Shown here in pieces: positions 51,546-63,264 of a DNA stretch of 64,000 nt. Positions within the stretch are counted from its first letter, which is position 1. Every line of letters begins with the position of its first letter. The translations under genes and the position numbers were made by a program. This stretch comes from Cladorhizidae sp. MBARI D1340-BT2 (taxonomy: Eukaryota > Porifera > Demospongiae > Poecilosclerida > Cladorhizidae): positions 620,001 to 684,000 of the forward strand of contig JAQNBH010000048.1 of assembly GCA_028752905.1 (NCBI GenBank), in the 5' to 3' direction. Under the pieces are notes generated by a model, which made no database searches, was not told the origin of the DNA, and worked only from the letters and a program-made list of their open reading frames with translations.

Positions 51546-52443
51546 ACCTATCATTCGAATCATATCAAGTCCATTACAGTGAAGTGCGCAGAATATTATG
51601 GATGTTTGATATCAACAGAGAGCACAGGGAGAGACCTATCTTAATAGCTATATATCAAGTTTATACAGTGAAGTGTGGAGAATCTATGAAGCTAACCTGT
51701 TTAGCATCAAGATAGAGAACACATAGAGAAACCTATCTTGTGATTCTATGTTTGCAGAATATACGGATGTTTGGTATCAAGAGAGAGAACAGAGAGAGGC
51801 CTACCTTTAGAGCTATATATCAAGTCTATTCAGTGAAGTGTGGAGAATCTATGAAGCTAACATGTTCAGCTCAAGATAGAGAACACTGAGAGATACCTAT
51901 CTTGCAAGTCCATTACAGTGAAGTGTGCAGAATATATGGATGTTTGGTATCAAGAGAGAGCACTTAGAGAGTCCTATCTTAATAGCTATACATCAAGTCT
52001 ATTCAGTGAAGTGTGGATAATCTACGAAGTTAACATGTTTAGCATCAAGTAAGTGTACAATTCATAACTGCCCTAATTAACAAGACCAAAGTCCCAGATT
52101 TTGTCAACTGATAGAGAAGGCCCTTATCTGCAACATGTCAACAGATTATCAATAAATGTAGTGGTTTTTCACTGGCAGGCCACCGCTTTGGCAACTGGAA
52201 AACGCCAGGAAAGATCGCAAACCTTACCACTTCAAATCACCATAACTTGCTAATACTTAGAGTACTCAAAAGTTTGGTACGTACAAAAGACAGATAATTA
52301 GAAGGGCTATCCGGTGATATAAAAATTATCTTTTTTGGGTAAAGTGTAAAACAGTTATGAGCTTTACGGCAAAATAACAAGATTTTTGGGGGGAAAATGA
52401 GACCAAATTAGGGCAAATATCAAGATAGAGAACACACAATGAA
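51546..52443 (+). repeat. Unit U50, short, 898 bp (c6)
   Basis: Array identical in type to U49. The core is c6 with 'agtttggtacgtac', a mix of c5 and c6 marks. Confidence 0.92.
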
Positions 52444-53646
52444 ACCTATCATTCGAATCATATCAAGTCCATTACAGTGAAGTGTGCAGAATATTATGGA
52501 TGTTTGATATCAACAGAGAGCACAGGGAGAGACCTATCTTAATAGCTATATATCAAGTTTATACAGTGAAGTGTGGAGAATCTATGAAGCTAACCTGTTT
52601 AGCATCAAGATAGAGAACACAGAGAAACCTATCTTGTGATTCTATGTATGCAGAATATACGGATGTTTGGTATCAAGAGAGAGAACAGAGAGAGGCCTAC
52701 CTTTAGAGCTATATATCAAGTCTATTCAGTGAAGTGTGGAGAATCTATGAAGCTAACATGTTTAGCTCAAGATAGAGAACACTGAGAGATACCTATCTTG
52801 CAAGTCCATTACAGTGAAGTGTGCAGAATATATGGATGTTTGGTATCAAGAGAGAGCACTTAGAGAGTCCTATCTTAATAGCTATACATCAAGTCTATTC
52901 AGTGAAGTGTGGAGAATCTATGAAGCTAACCTGTTTAGCATCAAGATAGAGAACACATAGAGAAACCTATCTTGTGATTCTATGTTTGCAGAATATACGG
53001 ATGTTTGGTATCAAGAGAGAGAACAGAGAGAGGCCTACCTTTAGAGCTATATATCAAGTCTATTCAGTGAAGTGTGGAGAATCTATGAAGCTAACATGTT
53101 CAGCTCAAGATAGAGAACACTGAGAGATACCTATCTTGCAAGTCCATTACAGTGAAGTGTGCAGAATATATGGATGTTTGGTATCAAGAGAGAGCACTTA
53201 GAGAGTCCTATCTTAATAGCTATACATCAAGTCTATTCAGTGAAGTGTGGATAATCTACGAAGCTAACATGTTTAGCATCAAGTAAGTGTACAATTCATA
53301 ACTGCCCTAATTAACAAGACCAAAGTCCCAGATTTTGTCAACTGATAGAGAAGGCCCTTATCTGCAACATGTCAACAGATTATCAATAAATGTAGTGTTT
53401 TTTCACTGGCAGGCCACAGCTTTGGCAACTGGAAAACGCCAGGAAAGATCGCAAACCTTACCACTTCAAATCACCATAACTTGCTAATACTTAGAGTACT
53501 CAAAAGTTTGGCACGTACAAAAGACAGATAATTAGAAGGGCTATCCGGTGATATAAAAATTATCTTTTTTGGGTAAAGTGTAGAAAAGTTATGAGCTTTA
53601 CGGCAAAATAACAAGATTTTTTGGGGAAAAATTGGAAACATATACC
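52444..53646 (+). repeat. Unit U51, long array with truncated core, 1203 bp (c7)
   Basis: Counterpart of U47 at +3683 bp, with the same 'cc' junction, 'ccacagc' and R2 deletion. Confidence 0.92.
53645..53646 (+). other. Deletion junction between core and R1, copy 3
   Basis: Same join again, 3683 bp after copy 2. Three identical joins indicate one deletion event later copied. Confidence 0.85.
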
Positions 53647-54320
53647 ACAGAGAGCACAGGGAGAGACCTATCTTAATAGCTATATATCAAGTTTATACAG
53701 TGAAGTGTGGAGAATCTATGAAGCTAACATGTTCAGCTCAAGATAGAGAACACTGAGAGATACCTATCTTGCAAGTCCATTACAGTGAAGTGTGCAGAAT
53801 ATATGGATGTTTGGTATCAAGAGAGAGCACTTAGAGAGTCCTATCTTAATAGCTATACATCAAGTCTATTCAGTGAAGTGTGGATAATCTACGAAGCTAA
53901 CATGTTTAGCATCAAGTAAGTGTACAATTCATAACTGCCCTAATTAACAAGACCAAAGTCCCAGATTTTGTCAACTGATAGAGAAGGCCCTTATCTGCAA
54001 CATGTCAACAGATTATCAATAAATGTAGTGGTTTTTCACTGGCAGGCCACCGCTTTGGCAACTGGAAAACGCCAGGAAAGATCGCAAACCTTACCACTTC
54101 AAATCACCATAACTTGCTAATAATTAGAGTACTCAAAATTTTGGCACGTACAAAAGACAGATAATTAGAAGGGCTATCCGGTGATATAAAAATTATCTTT
54201 TTTGGGTAAAGTGTAGTAAAGTTATGAGCTTTACGGCAAAATAACAAGATTTTGGGGGGAAAAATGAGAAAGATATAGACCAAATTAGGGCAAATATCAA
54301 GATAGAGAACACACAATGAA
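53647..54320 (+). repeat. Unit U52, doubly deleted, 674 bp (c3b)
   Basis: Counterpart of U48, with the same R1 tail and R2/R4' chimera (53666-53761). Confidence 0.92.
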
Positions 54321-55228
54321 ACCTATCATTCGAATCATATCAAGTCCATTACAGTGAAGTGCGCAGAATATTATGGATGTTTGATATCAACAGAGAGCAC
54401 AGGGAGAGACCTATCTTAATAGCTATATATCAAGTTTATACAGTGAAGTGTGGAGAATCTATGAAGCTAACCTGTTTAGCATCAAGATAGAGAACACATA
54501 GAGAAACCTATCTTGTGATTCTATGTTTGCAGAATATACGGATGTTTGGTATCAAGAGAGAGAACAGAGAGAGGCCTACCTTTAGAGCTATATATCAAGT
54601 CTATTCAGTGAAGTGTGGAGAATCTATGAAGCTAACATGTTCAGCTCAAGATAGAGAACACTGAGAGATACCTATCTTGCAAGTCCATTACAGTGAAGTG
54701 TGCAGAATATATGGATGTTTGGTATCAAGAGAGAGCACTTAGAGAGTCCTATCTTAATAGCTATACATCAAGTCTATTCAGTGAAGTGTGGATAATCTAC
54801 GAAGTTAACATGTTTAGCATCAAGTAAGTGTACAATTCATAACTGCCCTAATTAACAAGACCAAAGTCCCAGATTTTGTCAACTGATAGAGAAGGCCCTT
54901 ATCTGCAACATGTCAACAGATTATCAATAAATGTAGTGGTTTTTCACTGGCAGGCCACCGCTTTGGCAACTGGAAAACGCCAGGAAAGATCGCAAACCTT
55001 ACCACTTCAAATCACCATAACTTGCTAATACTTAGAGTACTCAAAAGTTTGGCACGTACAAAAGACAGATAATTAGAAGGGCTATCCGGTGATATAAAAA
55101 TTATCTTTTTTGGGTAAAGTGTAGAAAAGTTATGAGCTTTACGGCAAAATAACAAGATTTTTGGGGGGAAAATGAGAAACATATAGACCAAATTAGGGCA
55201 AATATCAAGATAGAGAACACACAATGAA
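54321..55228 (+). repeat. Unit U53, short, 908 bp, long-type alleles (c5)
   Basis: R1 'gtgcgcag' and R3'/R4' alleles as in U49; the core has switched to c5. It starts a third, incomplete HOR copy. Confidence 0.92.
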
Positions 55229-56126
55229 ACCTATCATTCGAATCATATCAAGTCCATTACAGTGAAGTGTGCAGAATATTATGGATGTTTGATATCAACA
55301 GAGAGCACAGGGAGAGACCTATCTTAATAGCTATATATCAAGTTTATACAGTGAAGTGTGGAGAATCTATGAAGCTAACCTGTTTAGCATCAAGATAGAG
55401 AACACATAGAGAAACCTATCTTGTGATTCTATGTATGCAGAATATACGGATGTTTGGTATCAAGAGAGAGAACAGAGAGAGGCCTACCTTTAGAGCTATA
55501 TATCAAGTCTATTCAGTGAAGTGTGGAGAATCTATGAAGCTAACATGTTTAGCTCAAGATAGAGAACAATGAGAGATACCTATCTTGCAAGTCCATTACA
55601 GTGAAGTGTGCAGAATATATGGATGTTTGGTATCAAGAGAGAGCACTTAGAGAGTCCTATCTTAATAGCTATACATCAAGTCTATTCAGTGAAGTGTGGA
55701 TAATCTACGAAGCTAACATGTTTAGCATCAAGTAAGAGTACAATTCATAACTGCCCTAATTAACAAGACCAAAGTCCCAGATTTTGTCAACTGATAGAGA
55801 AGGCCCTTATCTGCAACATGTCAACAGATTATCAATAAATGTAGTGGTTTTTCACTGGCAGGCCACCGCTTTGGCAACTGGAAAACGCCAGGAAAGATCG
55901 CAAACCTTACCACTTCAAATCACCATAACTTGCTAATACTTAGAGTACTCAAAACTTTGGTACGTACAAAAGACAGATAATTAGAAGGGCTATCCGGTGA
56001 TATAAAAATTATCTTTTTTAGGTAAAGTGTAAAACAGTTATGAGCTTTACGGCAAAATAACAAGATTTTTGGGGGGGAAATGAGACCAAATTAGGGCAAA
56101 TATCAAGATAGAGAACACACAATGAA
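55229..56126 (+). repeat. Unit U54, short, 898 bp (c6)
   Basis: R4 'gaacaatgagag' as in U41 and U45. Core has the private 'ttttttaggtaaag'. It holds the rightmost c6 core. Confidence 0.92.
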
Positions 56127-57372
56127 ACCTATCATTCGAATCATATCAAGCCCATTACAGTGAAGTGTGCAGAATATTATGGATGTTTGATATCAACAGA
56201 GAGCACAGGGAGAGACCTATCTTAATAGCTATATATCAAGTTTATACAGTGAAGTGTGGAGAATCTATGAAGCTAACCTGTTTAGCATCAAGATAGAGAA
56301 CACATAGAGAAACCTATCTTGTGATTCTATGTATGCAGAATATACGGATGTTTGGTATCAAGAGAGAGAACAGAGAGAGGCCTACCTTTAGAGCTATATA
56401 TCAAGTCTATTCAGTGAAGTGTGGAGAATCTATGAAGCTAACATGTTTAGCTCAAGATAGAGAACACTGAGAGATACCTATCTTGCAAGTCCATTACAGT
56501 GAAGTGTGCAGAATATATGGATGTTTGGTATCAAGAGAGAGCACTTAGAGAGTCCTATCTTAATAGCTATACATCAAGTCTATTCAGTGAAGTGTGGAGA
56601 ATCTATGAAGCTAACCTGTTTAGCATCAAGATAGAGAACACATAGAGAAACCTATCTTGTGATTCTATGTTTGCAGAATATACGGATGTTTGGTATCAAG
56701 AGAGAGAACAGAGAGAGGCCTACCTTTAGAGCTATATATCAAGTCTATTCAGTGAAGTGTGGAGAATCTATGAAGCTAACATGTTCAGCTCAAGATAGAG
56801 AACACTGAGAGATACCTATCTTGCAAGTCCATTACAGTGAAGTGTGCAGAATATATGGATGTTTGGTATCAAGAGAGAGCACTTAGAGAGTCCTATCTTA
56901 ATAGCTATACATCAAGTCTATTCAGTGAAGTGTGGATAATCTACGAAGCTAACATGTTTAGCATCAAGTAAGTGTACAATTCATAACTGCCCTAATTAAC
57001 AAGACCAAAGTCCCAGATTTTGTCAACTGATAGAGAAGGCCCTTATCTGCAACATGTCAACAGATTATCAATAAATGTAGTGGTTTTTCATTGGCAGGCC
57101 ACCGCTTTGGCAACTGGAAAACGCCAGGAAAGATCGCAAACCTTACCACTTCAAATCAACATAACTTGCTAATACTTAGAGTACTCAAAATTTTGGCACG
57201 TACAAAAGACAGATAATTAGAAGGGCTATCCGGTGATATAAAAATTATCTTTTTTGGGTAAAGTGTAGAAAAGTTATGAGCTTTACGGTAAAATAACAAG
57301 ATTTTTGGGGGAAAAATGAGAAACATATAGACCAAATTAGGGCAAATATCAAGATAGAGAACACACAATGAA
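56127..57372 (+). repeat. Unit U55, long, 1246 bp (c8)
   Basis: First c8 core ('atcaacataac', 'acggtaaaat', 'ttcattggc'). R1 has 'caagcccatt', a mark that continues through most of the right-end block. R4' is still 'ctcaagatag'. Confidence 0.92.
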
Positions 57373-58618
57373 ACCTATCATTCGAATCATATCAAGCCCA
57401 TTACAGTGAAGTGTGCAGAATATTATGGATGTTTGATATCAACAGAGAGCACAGGGAGAGACCTATCTTAATAGCTATATATCAAGTTTATACAGTGAAG
57501 TGTGGAGAATCTATGAAGCTAACCTGTTTAGCATCAAGATAGAGAACACATAGAGAAACCTATCTTGTGATTCTATGTATGCAGAATATACGGATGTTTG
57601 GTATCAAGAGAGAGAACAGAGAGAGGCCTACCTTTAGAGCTATATATCAAGTCTATTCAGTGAAGTGTGGAGAATCTATGAAGCTAACATGTTTAGCTCA
57701 AGATAGAGAACACTGAGAGATACCTATCTTGCAAGTCCATTACAGTGAAGTGTGCAGAATATATGGATGTTTGGTATCAAGAGAGAGCACTTAGAGAGTC
57801 CTATCTTAATAGCTATACATCAAGTCTATTCAGTGAAGTGTGGAGAATCTATGAAGCTAACCTGTTTAGCATCAAGATAGAGAACACATAGAGAAACCTA
57901 TCTTGTGATTCTATGTTTGCAGAATATACGGATGTTTGGTATCAAGAGAGAGAACAGAGAGAGGCCTACCTTTAGAGCTATATATCAAGTCTATTCAGTG
58001 AAGTGTGGAGAATCTATGAAGCTAACATGTTCAGCTCAATATAGAGAACACTGAGAGATACCTATCTTGCAAGTCCATTACAGTGAAGTGTGCAGAATAT
58101 ATGGATGTTTGGTATCAAGAGAGAGCACTTAGAGAGTCCTATCTTAATAGCTATACATCAAGTCTATTCAGTGAAGTGTGGATAATCTACGAAGCTAACA
58201 TGTTTAGCATCAAGTAAGTGTACAATTCATAACTGCCCTAATTAACAAGACCAAAGTCCCAGATTTTGTCAACTGATAGAGAAGGCCCTTATCTGCAACA
58301 TGTCAACAGATTATCAATAAATGTAGTGGTTTTTCATTGGCAGGCCACCGCTTTGGCAACTGGAAAACGCCAGGAAAGATCGCAAACCTTACCACTTCAA
58401 ATCACCATAACTTGCTAATACTTAGAGTACTCAAAATTTTGGCACATACAAAAGACAGATAATTAGAAGGGCTATCCGGTGATATAAAAATTATCTTTTT
58501 TGGGTAAAGTGTAGAACAGTTATGAGCTTTACGGCAAAATAACAAGATTTTTGGGGGGAAAATGAGAAACATATAGACCAAATTAGGGCAAATATCAAGA
58601 TAGAGAACACACAATGAA
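57373..58618 (+). repeat. Unit U56, long, 1246 bp (c9)
   Basis: R1 'caagcccatt', R4' 'ctcaatatag', core c9 with 'ggcacatac' and 'gtagaacag'. Counterpart of U60. Confidence 0.92.
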
Positions 58619-59526
58619 ACCTATCATTCGAATCATATCAAGTCCATTACAGTGAAGTGTGCAGAATATTATGGATGTTTGATATCAACAGAGAGCACAG
58701 GGAGAGACCTATCTTAATAGCTATATATCAAGTTTATACAGTGAAGTGTGGAGAATCTATGAAGCTAACCTGTTTAGCATCAAGATAGAGAACACATAGA
58801 GAAACCTATCTTGTGATTCTATGTATGCAGAATATACGGATGTTTGGTATCAAGAGAGAGAACAGAGAGAGGCCTACCTTTAGAGCTATATATCAAGTCT
58901 ATTCAGTGAAGTGTGGAGAATCTATGAAGCTAACATGTTCAGCTCAAGATAGAGAACACTGAGAGATACCTATCTTGCAAGTCCATTACAGTGAAGTGTG
59001 CAGACTATATGGATGTTTGGTATCAAGAGAGAGCACTTAGAGAGTCCTATCTTAATAGCTGTACATCAAGTCTATTCAGTGAAGTGTGGATAATCTACGA
59101 AGCTAACATGTTTAGCATCAAGTAAGAGTACAATTCATAACTGCCCTAATTAACAAGTCCAAAGTCCCAGATTTTGTCAACTGATAGAGAAGGCCCTTAT
59201 CTGCAACATGTCAACAGATTATCAATAAATGTAGTGGTTTTTCACTGGCAGGCCACCGCTTTGGCAACTGGAAAACGCCAGGAAAGATCGCAAACCTTAC
59301 CACTTCAAATCAACATAACTTGCTAATACTTAGAGTACTCAAAATTTTGGCACGTACAAAAGACAGATAATTAGAAGGGCTATCCGGTGATATAAAAATT
59401 ATCTTTTTTGGGTAAAGTGTAGAAAAGTTATGAGCTTTACGGTAAAATAACAAGATTTTTGGGGGAAAAATGAGAAACATATAGACCAAATTAGGGCAAA
59501 TATCAAGATAGAGAACACACAATGAA
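58619..59526 (+). repeat. Unit U57, short, 908 bp (c8); start of 4646-bp HOR
   Basis: The only complete short unit in the right-end block. It has 'gcagactatat', 'agctgtacatc' and 'aacaagtccaaag', all shared only with U61. Confidence 0.93.
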
Positions 59527-60772
59527 ACCTATCATTCGAATCATATCAAGCCCATTACAGTGAAGTGTGCAGAATATTATGGATGTTTGATATCAACAGA
59601 GAGCACAGGGAGAGACCTATCTTAATAGCTATATATCAAGTTTATACAGTGAAGTGTGGAGAATCTATGAAGCTAACCTGTTTAGCATCAAGATAGAGAA
59701 CACATAGAGAAACCTATCTTGTGATTCTATGTATGCAGAATATACGGATGTTTGGTATCAAGAGAGAGAACAGAGAGAGGCCTACCTTTAGAGCTATATA
59801 TCAAGTCTATTCAGTGAAGTGTGGAGAATCTATGAAGCTAACATGTTTAGCTCAAGATAGAGAACACTGAGAGATACCTATCTTGCAAGTCCATTACAGT
59901 GAAGTGTGCAGAATATATGGATGTTTGGTATCAAGAGAGAGCACTTAGAGAGTCCTATCTTAATAGCTATACATCAAGTCTATTCAGTGAAGTGTGGAGA
60001 ATCTATGAAGCTAACCTGTTTAGCATCAAGATAGAGAACACATAGAGAAACCTATCTTGTGATTCTATGTTTGCAGAATATACGGATGTTTGGTATCAAG
60101 AGAGAGAACAGAGAGAGGCCTACCTTTAGAGCTATATATCAAGTCTATTCAGTGAAGTGTGGAGAATCTATGAAGCTAACATGTTCAGCTCAATATAGAG
60201 AACACTGAGAGATACCTATCTTGCAAGTCCATTACAGTGAAGTGTGCAGAATATATGGATGTTTGGTATCAAGAGAGAGCACTTAGAGAGTCCTATCTTA
60301 ATAGCTATACATCAAGTCTATTCAGTGAAGTGTGGATAATCTACGAAGCTAACATGTTTAGCATCAAGTAAGTGTACAATTCATAACTGCCCTAATTAAC
60401 AAGACCAAAGTCCCAGATTTTGTCAACTGATAGAGAAGGCCCTTATCTGCAACATGTCAACAGATTATCAATAAATGTAGTGGTTTTTCATTGGCAGGCC
60501 ACCGCTTTGGCAACTGGAAAACGCCAGGAAAGATCGCAAACCTTACCACTTCAAATCAACATAACTTGCTAATACTTAGAGTACTCAAAATTTTGGCACG
60601 TACAAAAGACAGATAATTAGAAGGGCTATCCGGTGATATAAAAATTATCTTTTTTGGGTAAAGTGTAGAAAAGTTATGAGCTTTACGGTAAAATAACAAG
60701 ATTTTTGGGGGAAAAATGAGAAACATATAGACCAAATTAGGGCAAATATCAAGATAGAGAACACACAATGAA
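59527..60772 (+). repeat. Unit U58, long, 1246 bp (c8)
   Basis: R1 'caagcccatt', R4' 'ctcaatatag'. By eye virtually identical to U59. Confidence 0.93.
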
Positions 60773-62018
60773 ACCTATCATTCGAATCATATCAAGCCCA
60801 TTACAGTGAAGTGTGCAGAATATTATGGATGTTTGATATCAACAGAGAGCACAGGGAGAGACCTATCTTAATAGCTATATATCAAGTTTATACAGTGAAG
60901 TGTGGAGAATCTATGAAGCTAACCTGTTTAGCATCAAGATAGAGAACACATAGAGAAACCTATCTTGTGATTCTATGTATGCAGAATATACGGATGTTTG
61001 GTATCAAGAGAGAGAACAGAGAGAGGCCTACCTTTAGAGCTATATATCAAGTCTATTCAGTGAAGTGTGGAGAATCTATGAAGCTAACATGTTTAGCTCA
61101 AGATAGAGAACACTGAGAGATACCTATCTTGCAAGTCCATTACAGTGAAGTGTGCAGAATATATGGATGTTTGGTATCAAGAGAGAGCACTTAGAGAGTC
61201 CTATCTTAATAGCTATACATCAAGTCTATTCAGTGAAGTGTGGAGAATCTATGAAGCTAACCTGTTTAGCATCAAGATAGAGAACACATAGAGAAACCTA
61301 TCTTGTGATTCTATGTTTGCAGAATATACGGATGTTTGGTATCAAGAGAGAGAACAGAGAGAGGCCTACCTTTAGAGCTATATATCAAGTCTATTCAGTG
61401 AAGTGTGGAGAATCTATGAAGCTAACATGTTCAGCTCAATATAGAGAACACTGAGAGATACCTATCTTGCAAGTCCATTACAGTGAAGTGTGCAGAATAT
61501 ATGGATGTTTGGTATCAAGAGAGAGCACTTAGAGAGTCCTATCTTAATAGCTATACATCAAGTCTATTCAGTGAAGTGTGGATAATCTACGAAGCTAACA
61601 TGTTTAGCATCAAGTAAGTGTACAATTCATAACTGCCCTAATTAACAAGACCAAAGTCCCAGATTTTGTCAACTGATAGAGAAGGCCCTTATCTGCAACA
61701 TGTCAACAGATTATCAATAAATGTAGTGGTTTTTCATTGGCAGGCCACCGCTTTGGCAACTGGAAAACGCCAGGAAAGATCGCAAACCTTACCACTTCAA
61801 ATCAACATAACTTGCTAATACTTAGAGTACTCAAAATTTTGGCACGTACAAAAGACAGATAATTAGAAGGGCTATCCGGTGATATAAAAATTATCTTTTT
61901 TGGGTAAAGTGTAGAAAAGTTATGAGCTTTACGGTAAAATAACAAGATTTTTGGGGGAAAAATGAGAAACATATAGACCAAATTAGGGCAAATATCAAGA
62001 TAGAGAACACACAATGAA
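60773..62018 (+). repeat. Unit U59, long, 1246 bp (c8)
   Basis: By eye virtually identical to U58, the clearest recent tandem duplication in the window. Confidence 0.93.
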
Positions 62019-63264
62019 ACCTATCATTCGAATCATATCAAGCCCATTACAGTGAAGTGTGCAGAATATTATGGATGTTTGATATCAACAGAGAGCACAG
62101 GGAGAGACCTATCTTAATAGCTATATATCAAGTTTATACAGTGAAGTGTGGAGAATCTATGAAGCTAACCTGTTTAGCATCAAGATAGAGAACACATAGA
62201 GAAACCTATCTTGTGATTCTATGTATGCAGAATATACGGATGTTTGGTATCAAGAGAGAGAACAGAGAGAGGCCTACCTTTAGAGCTATATATCAAGTCT
62301 ATTCAGTGAAGTGTGGAGAATCTATGAAGCTAACATGTTTAGCTCAAGATAGAGAACACTGAGAGATACCTATCTTGCAAGTCCATTACAGTGAAGTGTG
62401 CAGAATATATGGATGTTTGGTATCAAGAGAGAGCACTTAGAGAGTCCTATCTTAATAGCTATACATCAAGTCTATTCAGTGAAGTGTGGAGAATCTATGA
62501 AGCTAACCTGTTTAGCATCAAGATAGAGAACACATAGAGAAACCTATCTTGTGATTCTATGTTTGCAGAATATACGGATGTTTGGTATCAAGAGAGAGAA
62601 CAGAGAGAGGCCTACCTTTAGAGCTATATATCAAGTCTATTCAGTGAAGTGTGGAGAATCTATGAAGCTAACATGTTCAGCTCAATATAGAGAACACTGA
62701 GAGATACCTATCTTGCAAGTCCATTACAGTGAAGTGTGCAGAATATATGGATGTTTGGTATCAAGAGAGAGCACTTAGAGAGTCCTATCTTAATAGCTAT
62801 ACATCAAGTCTATTCAGTGAAGTGTGGATAATCTACGAAGCTAACATGTTTAGCATCAAGTAAGTGTACAATTCATAACTGCCCTAATTAACAAGACCAA
62901 AGTCCCAGATTTTGTCAACTGATAGAGAAGGCCCTTATCTGCAACATGTCAACAGATTATCAATAAATGTAGTGGTTTTTCATTGGCAGGCCACCGCTTT
63001 GGCAACTGGAAAACGCCAGGAAAGATCGCAAACCTTACCACTTCAAATCACCATAACTTGCTAATACTTAGAGTACTCAAAATTTTGGCACGTACAAAAG
63101 ACAGATAATTAGAAGGGCTATCCGGTGATATAAAAATTATCTTTTTTGGGTAAAGTGTAGAACAGTTATGAGCTTTACGGCAAAATAACAAGATTTTTGG
63201 GGGGAAAATGAGAAACATATAGACCAAATTAGGGCAAATATCAAGATAGAGAACACACAATGAA
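62019..63264 (+). repeat. Unit U60, long, 1246 bp (c9)
   Basis: Array as U59; core c9 as U56, but with 'ggcacgtac' where U56 has 'ggcacatac'. Ends the 4646-bp HOR copy. Confidence 0.93.

Larger units (their letters stand above)
46955..54320 (+). repeat. 3683-bp higher-order repeat, two copies
   Basis: Copies U45-U48 (46955-50637) and U49-U52 (50638-54320), each short, c6 short, c7 truncated, 674-bp remnant. An earlier, longer relative is U41-U44 (42769-46954, 4186 bp), which is 503 bp longer because U44 still holds the segment missing from U48. U53-U54 begin another copy. Confidence 0.88.
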
